This document shows positions 9,505 to 23,343 of a stretch of 47,948 bases of DNA, one piece after another. The notes beneath the pieces were generated by a model. The model worked only from the letters and a program-made list of their open reading frames with translations. It was not told the origin of the DNA and did not search any database. The stretch's first letter is position 1; the number at the start of each line of letters is the position of its first letter. A program made the translations under genes and the position numbers. Source of the DNA: Thermus tenuipuniceus (lineage in GTDB: Bacteria; Deinococcota; Deinococci; Deinococcales; Thermaceae); NCBI RefSeq assembly GCF_002964845.1, contig NZ_PRDA01000034.1:1-47948 (forward strand), read 5' to 3'.

Positions 9505-9621
9505 AAGTGGTGGTGGATGTGTGCTTGAGCCCTGGTGCTGGCGGGTGTGGAGGAGTACTGGAAGAAGGGGGGAGTGGCGGTGGTAGAGGACCATAGGGTC
9601 CGCTACCGGGTTCTTCAGTAG
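9501..9621 (+). pseudogene. remnant of DUF5615 PIN-like toxin
   Basis: From TTG 9501 the frame reads 'MKVVVDVCLSPG', the family's N-terminus ('MKxLVDxNLSP'). A second frame, shifted by one base, from 9532 reads 'LVLAGVEEYWKKGG' and then 'VAVVEDHRVRYRVLQ' before a TAG stop, matching the family's C-terminal helix and strand. The central ~70 residues expected of a PIN-like domain are missing, so an internal deletion plus a frame change destroyed the gene. The TAG stop is also the first half of the mreB -10 box. Confidence 0.6.
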
Positions 9622-9624
9622 AAT
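9619..9624 (+). promoter_or_regulatory. -10 box of mreB
   Basis: TAGAAT ends 9 bases before ATG 9634, so the transcript would have a leader of only a few bases. No strong -35 is visible. It overlaps the stop of the toxin remnant. Confidence 0.5.
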
Positions 9625-9633
9625 GGGGCGATT

Positions 9634-10665
9634 ATGCTGAGGGGCGAGGACATCGGGATTGACCTGGGGACGGCGAGCGTCCTCATCTACGTGCGGGGGA
9701 AGGGGATCGTCTTGCGCGAACCCTCCGTGATCGCAGTGGTGCAGGGGAAGCGCGAGGTGAAGGCGGTGGGGGCCGAGGCCTACCGCATGCTGGGGCGCAC
9801 CCCGGGGAACATCGTGGCGGTACGGCCCCTTAAGGATGGGGTTATCGCCGACTATGCCTTAACGGAGCGCATGCTCCTCCTCTTTCTGCAAAAAGTGCTC
9901 TCCCCCATGAGCCGTTTCTTTCGGCCGCGGGTCATGGTGGGGGTGCCCTCCGGGGTCACGGATGTGGAACGGCGGGCGGTGGTGCAGGCGGTCTCGGCCA
10001 TGGCTCACAAGGTCTACCTCATCGAGGAACCCCTGGCGGCTGCCATCGGGGCGGGGATCAACGTGGCCGAGCCCACGGGCAGCATGGTGGTGGACATCGG
10101 GGGAGGCTCCACGGACATCGCCGTCATCTCCCTGGGGGGTATCGTGCGCTCCGAGAGCCTTAGGATCGCTGGCAACGAGATGGATCAGGCCATCATCCGC
10201 TACGTGCGACAAAAGTACAACCTCCTCATCGGGGAGCGCACCGCCGAGGAGCTCAAGATCCAGCTGGGCCGGGCCAAGGTCCTTCCCGGGGAGGAGAAGG
10301 AGGTGGCCGAGGTGCGGGGCCGGGACCTCATCACCGGCCTTCCCCGCACCGCGGAGATCCCCGCCGAGGACGTGGCCGAGGCCTTGAAGGAGCCTTTGGA
10401 CAAGATCTTCCAGGGGGTGAAGGGGGTGTTGGAAACCACGCCCCCTGAGCTGGCCTCGGACATCTACGAGCGGGGCATCCTCCTCACCGGGGGTGGTGCC
10501 CTGCTAAAGAACCTGGATGTGGCCCTGCAGGAGGCCACGGGGGTGCCCGTGGTGGTGGCGGAAAACCCCATCGAGGCGGTGGCCTTGGGCACGGGCAAGG
10601 CCTTGGAGATGCTCCACGTGCTGGAGGACGCCATCCTGTCTTCGGACGACGTCCTGAAGAGGTGA
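9634..10665 (+). CDS. mreB: MreB rod-shape determining actin homologue
   Basis: A 343-residue MreB, the usual length. Actin-fold nucleotide motifs: phosphate-1 'GIDLGTASVLIY' near residues 7-18, phosphate-2 'VVDIGGGSTDIAVIS' near 151-165 and adenosine-binding 'LTGGGALLKNLD' near 286-297. It polymerises under the membrane and guides elongation-phase wall synthesis. It is followed after 3 bases by fabZ, with no mreC/mreD next to it. The TAGAAT box just upstream gives it its own promoter. Confidence 0.95.
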   Translation: MLRGEDIGIDLGTASVLIYVRGKGIVLREPSVIAVVQGKREVKAVGAEAYRMLGRTPGNIVAVRPLKDGVIADYALTERMLLLFLQKVLSPMSRFFRPRVMVGVPSGVTDVERRAVVQAVSAMAHKVYLIEEPLAAAIGAGINVAEPTGSMVVDIGGGSTDIAVISLGGIVRSESLRIAGNEMDQAIIRYVRQKYNLLIGERTAEELKIQLGRAKVLPGEEKEVAEVRGRDLITGLPRTAEIPAEDVAEALKEPLDKIFQGVKGVLETTPPELASDIYERGILLTGGGALLKNLDVALQEATGVPVVVAENPIEAVALGTGKALEMLHVLEDAILSSDDVLKR

Positions 10666-10668
10666 GCC

Positions 10669-11100
10669 GTGGAGATCGGGGAGATCCTGGCCCTCTTGCC
10701 CCATCGCTATCCCTTTTTGCTCATCGACCGGGTCCTTCACGCGGACGGGAAAACCTTCCGGGCCCTGAAGAACGTTACCTTTAACGAACCCCACTTCCAG
10801 GGGCATTTCCCCGGCTACCCCATCATGCCGGGGGTGCTGATCCTCGAGGCCATGGCCCAGGCGGCGGTGGGCACCATCGCCAAGCAGCCGGGTTTCAAGC
10901 CCGGGGGCCTGGTCTTTTTGGTGGGGGTGGAGGAGGCCCGCTTCAAAAAGCCCGTGGTGCCGGGGGATGCCCTGATCCTGGAGGGGGAGCTCCTCCTCTT
11001 CCGCCGGGGCCTGGGGAAGGTGGAGGTCAGGGCCTTGGTGGAGGGGGAGGAAAGGGCCAGCGCCCGTCTAAGCTTCATGGTCCGGGAGGGTGCGGAGTAG
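10669..11100 (+). CDS. fabZ: 3-hydroxyacyl-[ACP] dehydratase FabZ
   Basis: A 143-residue hot-dog dehydratase of type II fatty acid synthesis. The catalytic pair is visible: His46 in '[13 protein letters not shown]' and Glu60 in 'LEAMAQ'. '[13 protein letters not shown]' near the N-terminus is also typical. It starts at GTG 10669, after GAGGTG within the mreB end. The stop abuts the minus-strand HepT remnant. Confidence 0.95.
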   Translation: MEIGEILALLPHRYPFLLIDRVLHADGKTFRALKNVTFNEPHFQGHFPGYPIMPGVLILEAMAQAAVGTIAKQPGFKPGGLVFLVGVEEARFKKPVVPGDALILEGELLLFRRGLGKVEVRALVEGEERASARLSFMVREGAE

Positions 11101-11395
11101 GGTGGCGCTGAGCTCCAGGAAGTCGGGAAGCCGTTCCTCGCCACATTGCGAAAGCCCACCCTGGCCTGCATCCCTTGGGAGTGGCTTGGGGAGATCAGCC
11201 CGGCTTTTTCCAACGAAACAAGGTTTCCCGAGAGGTTTGCGGTAAACCCAGGCGCCTAAGCCGCACCCCATGCATGGCCATGTCTATGGCCGCTTTGCAG
11301 GCTCGGAGCGGGTTGAGAACGATGGCGTCCTTTCTTTCCTCGTTGAGGCGGGCGTGGGCCTTAAGGGCGAGGTCTAATACGGGCACGCAGGGCAA
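11101..11395 (-). pseudogene. remnant of HepT-like (DUF86) toxin
   Basis: One minus-strand frame (11395 to about 11195) reads 'NPLRACKAAIDMAMHGVRLR' and then 'RLGLPQTSRETLF', the HepT pattern 'NLQxAxExxIDxAxHxx...LGLPxSYREAF'. A second frame continues with 'AGLISPSHSQGMQARVGFRN', matching 'AGVLPxELAxRLxxMxGFRN'. A third supplies a C-terminal helix '[15 protein letters not shown]'. At least two frame changes, and loss of the R-x4-H catalytic block (the His that should follow 'GFRNVA' is absent), mean it is dead. Paired with the MntA remnant. Confidence 0.55.
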
Positions 11396-11553
11396 AGAGG
11401 TGCTCCGGAGGGTAAGGCTTGGGGCCCAGGATGGCCGGATCCAGGTCGCTTTCTGGGGTCAAAAGGCCTTGGGCTCCGGAGCCAAAGGGGTAGACCTCGA
11501 GGGGATCCAGTTCCTCCACCAGAAGGCGGATGGCTTCCCTAAGCCTTTTGCAC
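11361..11553 (-). pseudogene. remnant of MntA-like nucleotidyltransferase antitoxin
   Basis: A minus-strand frame reads 'LREAIRLLVEELDPLEVYPF' followed by 'GSGAQGLLTPESDLDPAIL', carrying the nucleotidyltransferase signature G-S-x9-S-D-L-D. It stops after about 55 residues, in front of the HepT remnant, whereas intact MntA proteins exceed 100 residues. The in-frame start is lost: the codon before the homology is preceded by TAA, and GTG 11553 is in the wrong frame. A decayed partner of HepT. Confidence 0.55.
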
Positions 11554-11564
11554 TTCCCTTAGGG

Positions 11565-11570
11565 TATCAT
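11565..11570 (+). promoter_or_regulatory. -10 box of S4-domain gene
   Basis: TATCAT ends 8 bases before GTG 11579, fitting a leaderless transcript beginning at GTG. No clear -35. Confidence 0.4.
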
Positions 11571-11578
11571 CTTTCCTT

Positions 11579-12217
11579 GTGGCGGACCTCATGGCCTACC
11601 TGAAGCGGGCCCGGGGGGGACGGGTGGTGGAAACGGGCTTCCTGGACCCGGAGGAGCAGGCCCTTCTGGAGGAAAAGGCCCGGGGGGAGGGACTTAGGGT
11701 GGCCTTTTTCGGGGGGTTTCCCCTGGCGGAGAGGAGGCTTGCGGTGCTGTATCCCCCGGAGGTCCCCTCCGTCCACGACCCGGTGGTGGTGGTCTTTCTG
11801 GAGAAGGAGCCCCCGGATCTGGGGGAGGCCATGGGGGATTTGGAGGCCTTTGGCGAGGGTTACCTGGTGGCGGTGTCCGCTAAGGGAAGGAGGGCCTTGG
11901 AGGAAGCGGGCTACACCCTTTTCCCACCCCCGGAGGGGGCTTTAAGGGCCACCAGCGAACGGGTGCGAACCCTGGTGGTGCCCTCCTTGCGGGTGGATAC
12001 CGTGGGGGCTAAGGGCTTCGGGGTCTCCCGCAGCTACTTCGTCCAGGGGGTGAGGGCGGGGAAGGTGCGGCTAAGGGGCAAGGTGGCCTCCCCCAAGGAG
12101 GAGATGGCTCCCGGGGACACCCTTTTGGCGGAGGGTCTGGGAAGCCTGAGGCTCCTGGAGGTACTTGGCGAAACCAGGCGGGGAAACTATAAAATCAAGG
12201 TGGAGGTGGAACGGTAG
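11579..12217 (+). CDS. YlmH-like S4-domain RNA-binding protein
   Basis: A 212-residue protein. The C-terminal third carries an S4 RNA-binding domain ('SYFVQGVRAGKVRLRGKV...MAPGDTLLAEGLGSLRL', about residues 140-200). The N-terminal part resembles the YlmH N-terminal fold ('FLDPEEQALLEEKARGEGLRVAFFGGFPLAERRLAVLYP'). YlmH proteins associate with ribosomes or RNA; some rescue stalled ribosomes. GTG 11579 or ATG 11591 are both possible starts; I prefer GTG because TATCAT lies 8 bases before it. Confidence 0.75.
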   Translation: MADLMAYLKRARGGRVVETGFLDPEEQALLEEKARGEGLRVAFFGGFPLAERRLAVLYPPEVPSVHDPVVVVFLEKEPPDLGEAMGDLEAFGEGYLVAVSAKGRRALEEAGYTLFPPPEGALRATSERVRTLVVPSLRVDTVGAKGFGVSRSYFVQGVRAGKVRLRGKVASPKEEMAPGDTLLAEGLGSLRLLEVLGETRRGNYKIKVEVER

Positions 12218-12239
12218 CGGAGAGAAGGGTCGGGTAGGC

Positions 12240-12267
12240 TTGACGGCTTAAGGGATTGCCCTATAAG
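12240..12267 (+). promoter_or_regulatory. promoter of rpoBC
   Basis: TTGACG at 12240-12245 and TATAAG at 12262-12267 are separated by 16 bases, close to the sigma-A consensus. It is the strongest plus-strand promoter in the window. Transcription should begin near 12274, giving a 124-base leader before rpoB. Confidence 0.8.
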
Positions 12268-12273
12268 CTAAGG

Positions 12274-12397
12274 TTTGTGCTCTTTGGTCGGGCCAAGGGA
12301 GCACGGTAAGAGCCAGCCGCCGCGGGGCGCGAGGTCCCGCGGAAGAACCCTGTTAGCTTACCTCGGGCGGCCCGCTTTCCCATCCTTGAGGTGACGC
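12274..12397 (+). promoter_or_regulatory. structured 5' leader of rpoB
   Basis: This leader contrasts with the leaderless genes around it. It can form hairpin A at 12277-12304 (GTGCTC with GAGCAC, plus TTGG with CCAA) and hairpin B at 12320-12342 (CCGCGGG with CCCGCGG, 9-base loop). TTAGCTTA at 12353-12360 is complementary to TAAGCTAA at 12264-12271, which overlaps the -10 box, so that pairing forms only in longer transcripts from upstream. GAGGTG at 12388-12393 is the rpoB ribosome binding site. No known leader family is recognised. Confidence 0.45.
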
Positions 12398-15757
<3,360 letters not shown>

Positions 15758-15798
15758 GCCGCACCGCAGAAGCGGGATCGCCCTTAAGTGGAGGAGGA

Positions 15799-20376
<4,578 letters not shown>

Positions 20377-20382
20377 GGCCAT

Positions 20383-20407
20383 CCCACCCTGGCCTAGCCA
20401 GGGTGGG
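20383..20407 (+). terminator. terminator hairpin after rpoC
   Basis: A perfect 11-bp stem, CCCACCCTGGC with GCCAGGGTGGG, and a 3-base loop sit 6 bases past the rpoC stop. There is no U-tract, but the hairpin separates rpoBC from a gene with its own promoter. Confidence 0.65.
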
Positions 20408-20443
20408 GGCTCCTAAGCGCCGCCTCCAGAAGGGTTTTTGCGC

Positions 20444-20449
20444 CATAAT
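20444..20449 (+). promoter_or_regulatory. -10 box of aldolase gene
   Basis: CATAAT (5/6 of consensus) ends 6 bases before ATG 20456, so the mRNA should begin at the start codon. Confidence 0.55.
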
Positions 20450-20455
20450 GGGCCC

Positions 20456-21034
20456 ATGCTGGCGCGGATCTACACCGCCTTTCGCCAGGTGGGGGAGGAT
20501 CTTTTCCACCATAGGCTCATCTCCGCCACCGCGGGCAACTTTTCCGTGCGCACCAAGGAGGGCTTTCTCATCACCCGAAGCGGGGTGCAGAAGGCCCGCC
20601 TGACCCCCGAGGACCTGGTGGAGGTGCCCCTCGAGGGCCCTTTCCCGGAAGGGGCCAGCGTGGAGAGCGTGATCCACCGGGAGGTTTACCTTAAAACTCC
20701 GGCCCGGGCCATCGTTCACGCCCATCCCCGGGTGGCGGTGGCTCTTTCCTTGCATCTGGACCGGATTGTTCCCCTGGACCTGGAGGGCCAGTACTACCTG
20801 AAAGAAGTGCCGGTGCTTGCTCCCAGAACCGTGAGCGCCACCCTGGAGGCTGCTCTGGCCGTGGCGGAGGGCCTTAAGGAGCACCGGGCCTGCCTGTTAA
20901 GGGGCCACGGGGCCTTTGCCATAGGGCTTAAGGAGAAGCCGGAGGAAGCCCTTCTGGAGGCCTATAGCCTCCTCACCACCTTGGAGGAAAGCGCGGAGAT
21001 CCTCTTTTACCACCGCCTTTGGGGGAGGGGATGA
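20456..21034 (+). CDS. class II aldolase (fuculose-phosphate aldolase type)
   Basis: A 192-residue zinc-dependent class II aldolase/adducin-fold protein. 'ATAGNFSVR' (G27-N28-x-S) binds the substrate phosphate. Zinc ligands are H88 and H90 ('VHAHP') and H151 ('RGHGAFAIG'). Glu70 is in the position of the catalytic acid. The family cleaves sugar phosphates such as fuculose or ribulose phosphates; methylthioribulose-phosphate dehydratases are close relatives. No sugar or methionine-salvage genes adjoin it. It overlaps the next gene by ATGA. Confidence 0.85.
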   Translation: MLARIYTAFRQVGEDLFHHRLISATAGNFSVRTKEGFLITRSGVQKARLTPEDLVEVPLEGPFPEGASVESVIHREVYLKTPARAIVHAHPRVAVALSLHLDRIVPLDLEGQYYLKEVPVLAPRTVSATLEAALAVAEGLKEHRACLLRGHGAFAIGLKEKPEEALLEAYSLLTTLEESAEILFYHRLWGRG

Positions 21035-21270
21035 GGGTAGTCTTTGTGGAGGGCAAGGAAAAGGAGGCCCTTTTGGGCTTGGCCCGGGAGCTTCCCCATC
21101 CCTATTGGCTTCTTGCGGGGGAAGGGGTTTGGCTTTTGGAGGTGTTCGGCGCCGGGGAGGAAGCCTTGGCCAAGGCCAGGGCCCTGCCCGGGGTTAAGGT
21201 TTGGGCCTTTACCCTGGAGGATGGGGTAGTCTATAGGGGATGCGGGAAGAAATCGGCTACATCCCCATAG
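21031..21270 (+). CDS. small conserved-looking protein of unknown function
   Basis: A 79-residue protein beginning in an ATGA overlap with the aldolase and ending 31 bases inside the next gene. It has alternating strands and helices ('MRVVFVEGKEKEALLGLARE', 'WLLEVFGAGEEALAKARALPGV') and a 'CGKK' near the end; its last 10 residues come from the overlap and may not matter. Composition and codon use match the neighbours, so it looks like a real gene. No family recognised. Coupling to both neighbours suggests a shared pathway. Confidence 0.6.
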   Translation: MRVVFVEGKEKEALLGLARELPHPYWLLAGEGVWLLEVFGAGEEALAKARALPGVKVWAFTLEDGVVYRGCGKKSATSP

Positions 21271-22088
21271 GGGAGGCGGAGCTTTACGTGGAGGACGTGG
21301 GGGAGGAGTGCGCCCCTGCCCTGTTCGTCCTCCACGGGGGACCTGGAGGCAACGCCTACACCCTCCGGGAGGGCCTGGGGGAGTACCTGGAAGACTTCCG
21401 CGTGATCTACTTCGACCAGCGGGGCTCGGGGCGGAGCTTGGAACTGCCTCAGGACCCCCGGCTCTTCACCCTCGATGCCCTGGTGGAGGACACCGTGGGT
21501 CTGGCCGAGGCCCTGGGGGTAGAGCGCTTCGCCCTCCTGGCCCACGGCTTTGGGGCCATGGTGGCCCTGGAGCTCCTCCGCCGTTACCCGGAGGTCCTGG
21601 GGGCGGTGCTCCTTTCCCCCTGGGTGAGCTTCCCCTGGCTTTCCGCAAGGCTTGCGGAGGCGGCGGGGCTTGAGCCTTTGGCCGACCCCGAGGCGAACTT
21701 GAGGGCGGCCTTGGAGAAGGCGGAGCCCAAGCTCCTCTTCGACCGCCTCATGTTCCCCACCCCCCATGGCCGCCTGGAGTACGAATGGGTGGCGGAGGGC
21801 TCGGGCATCCTGGGGCCGGATACCCCGGCCTTGGCCTTTTGGAAAAACGGTCTCTGGCGGCTGGACTACACTCCCTACCTCTCCCCAAGCCGCAAGCCGG
21901 TGGTCCTGGTGGTGGGGGAGAAGGACGGCACCAGCTACCCCTATGCCGAGGAGGTGGCGGAGCGCCTCAAAGCCCCCATCCGGGTGATACCCGGGGCCGG
22001 GCACTACCCCTGGATCGACCAGCCGGAGGCTTTTGGCGAGGCTTTCCGGGAGGTCCTCGAGGGCCTGCTGGCTCCCTGGAGGGTGTGA
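21240..22088 (+). CDS. proline iminopeptidase-related alpha/beta hydrolase lacking the serine nucleophile
   Basis: A 282-residue alpha/beta hydrolase of the proline iminopeptidase (S33) type. The oxyanion-hole motif 'HGGPGG' (32-37) and 'DQRGSGRS' (59-66) are intact, as are the expected catalytic Asp229 ('GEKDGT') and His255 ('GAGHYPW'). The nucleophile elbow, normally G-G-S-W-G, reads A101-H-G103-F-G, so the serine is replaced by glycine. Peptidase activity by the usual mechanism is therefore unlikely; a binding role or unusual chemistry is possible. Terminated by the hairpin at 22095. Confidence 0.85.
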   Translation: MREEIGYIPIGEAELYVEDVGEECAPALFVLHGGPGGNAYTLREGLGEYLEDFRVIYFDQRGSGRSLELPQDPRLFTLDALVEDTVGLAEALGVERFALLAHGFGAMVALELLRRYPEVLGAVLLSPWVSFPWLSARLAEAAGLEPLADPEANLRAALEKAEPKLLFDRLMFPTPHGRLEYEWVAEGSGILGPDTPALAFWKNGLWRLDYTPYLSPSRKPVVLVVGEKDGTSYPYAEEVAERLKAPIRVIPGAGHYPWIDQPEAFGEAFREVLEGLLAPWRV

Positions 22089-22094
22089 GGGATG

Positions 22095-22115
22095 CCCTTC
22101 CAGGACTAGGAAGGG
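22095..22115 (+). terminator. hairpin between hydrolase and TPP riboswitch
   Basis: CCCTTCC and GGAAGGG form a perfect 7-bp stem around a 7-base loop, 6 bases after the hydrolase stop and just upstream of the thiB promoter. No U-tract. Confidence 0.5.
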
Positions 22116-22130
22116 TGGTAAACTCAGGGC

Positions 22131-22210
22131 GTCACCGGGGGTGCCCTCTTATGGGGCTGAGAGATACCCTTGGAACCTGATCCGGGTAATGCCGGCGTAG
22201 GGAAGGTGAC
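22131..22210 (+). ncRNA. TPP riboswitch (THI element)
   Basis: The conserved thiamine-pyrophosphate aptamer is recognisable: 'GGGGTGCCC', then 'GGCTGAGA', 'ATACCCTT', 'GAACCTGATC' and 'GGGTAATGCCGGCGTAGGGA'. Helix P1 is closed by GTCACC (22131-22136) and GGTGAC (22205-22210). A -10 box TAAACT at 22119-22124 would place the RNA start at about 22131, the first base of P1. TPP binding should switch off thiB-thiP, which follows. Confidence 0.95.
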
Positions 22211-22242
22211 CAAGGCCCCTCCCGGTGACAAGGAGGGGTTTT
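22211..22242 (+). promoter_or_regulatory. riboswitch expression platform
   Basis: CCCCTCC (22216-22222) pairs with GGAGGGG (22232-22238), burying the thiB Shine-Dalgarno AGGAGG and ending in TTTT (22239-22242). The stem could therefore block ribosomes, terminate transcription, or both. The loop contains CCCGGTGAC (22221-22229), which is exactly complementary to the 5' strand of P1 and P1-adjacent bases (GTCACCGGG, 22131-22139), providing an alternative fold when TPP is absent. Confidence 0.7.
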
Positions 22243-23277
22243 ATGTTGAGGATCTTTGCCCTGCTGGTCCTTCTGGCCTTCGGCTTCGCCCAGGAGATCA
22301 CCGTCCTCACCCACAGCAGCTTTTCCCTGGATAAGGGGCTCATCGCCCGGTTTGAGCGGGAAACCGGCCTGAAGCTGCGCTTCCTCAAAGGGGGGGATGC
22401 CGGGGAGACCCTGAACCGGGCCATCCTCACCAAGGCGGCTCCCATCGCCGACGTGATCTACGGCTTTGACAACACCTTCCTCTCCCGGGCCCTCGAGGCG
22501 GACATCATCTTGCCCTACCGGAGCCGCGAGATCCAAAACCTGAAAGCCACCCTCCTCCTGGACCCCACCTTCCGCGCCCTGCCCGTGGACTACGGCTGGG
22601 TGAGCCTGAACTACGACCGGGCCTACTTCAAGGACCGTCCCTTGCCCAAGGCCCCCGCTGACCTCGCCCGGCCCGAGTACGCCCGGCTCCTCGTGGTGGA
22701 GAACCCTGCCACCAGCTCCCCGGGCCTGGCCTTCCTCATGGCCACCGTGGCCCGCTTTGGGGAGGATGGGTACCTGGACTTCTGGGCTAAGCTCCGGGAT
22801 GGGGGCGTGCGGGTGGCCAAGGGCTGGAGCGAGGCCTACTACACCCACTTCACCCCCTACAAGGGGGATAGGCCCCTGGTGGTCTCCTACACCACCAGCC
22901 CCGCCGCCGAGGTTTACTATTCCGAGGGGAAGTACCAAGAGCCGCCCACGGGGAACCTCTTTCCCGAGCTGGCCTTCTTCCAAGTGGAGTTCGTGGGGAT
23001 CCTGAAGGGGACCAGGAACCTGGAAGGGGCCAGGAGGGTGGTGGACTGGCTCCTCTCCAAGCCTGTTCAGGAGAACATCCCCACGGAGATGTGGATGTAC
23101 CCGGCCCGGCGGGATGCCAGGCTCCCTGAGGTCTTTCGCTTCGCGCCCGAGCCCCTGGGGAGTGTGCGCCTGGACCCTAAGGCCATGGCCCAGAACCGGG
23201 AGCGCTGGATCGAGGAGTGGACCAAGGTGGTTCTCCAGGGGCAAAGCCCCGAGGCGGTGCGCCAGGGCAGGCGGTAG
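22243..23277 (+). CDS. thiB: thiamine ABC transporter substrate-binding protein
   Basis: A 344-residue periplasmic binding protein with a signal peptide (hydrophobic residues 3-14, likely cleavage after 'AFGFA'). The mature part matches the ThiB/iron-type binding fold: 'ITVLTHSSFSL', 'FERETGLKLRFLKGGDAGETLNR', 'ADVIYGFDNTF', 'PVDYGWVSLNYD', 'ATSSPGLAFL' and a C-terminal 'IPTEMWMYPAR'. It captures thiamine or a phosphate ester for import. ATG 22243 follows AGGAGG by 6-7 bases and is controlled by the TPP riboswitch. Confidence 0.9.
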   Translation: MLRIFALLVLLAFGFAQEITVLTHSSFSLDKGLIARFERETGLKLRFLKGGDAGETLNRAILTKAAPIADVIYGFDNTFLSRALEADIILPYRSREIQNLKATLLLDPTFRALPVDYGWVSLNYDRAYFKDRPLPKAPADLARPEYARLLVVENPATSSPGLAFLMATVARFGEDGYLDFWAKLRDGGVRVAKGWSEAYYTHFTPYKGDRPLVVSYTTSPAAEVYYSEGKYQEPPTGNLFPELAFFQVEFVGILKGTRNLEGARRVVDWLLSKPVQENIPTEMWMYPARRDARLPEVFRFAPEPLGSVRLDPKAMAQNRERWIEEWTKVVLQGQSPEAVRQGRR

Positions 23278-23343
23278 CGCCTCCTTCAGGATGGGAGGGT
23301 CCAGGGCCTTCCGCTGGCAAGCTTGGGGGTTAGGCTTAGGGGG

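Noticed and set aside
9505-9633. Independent small gene between DUF433 and mreB
   Set aside because: Neither frame alone is a plausible protein; together they reproduce the two ends of a DUF5615 toxin, so a pseudogene explains it better.
12264-12360. Long-range helix TAAGCTAA/TTAGCTTA as a closed multibranch RNA in the rpoB leader
   Set aside because: The 5' arm overlaps the -10 box and would not be in RNA starting near 12274, so I report only the two internal hairpins as leader structure.
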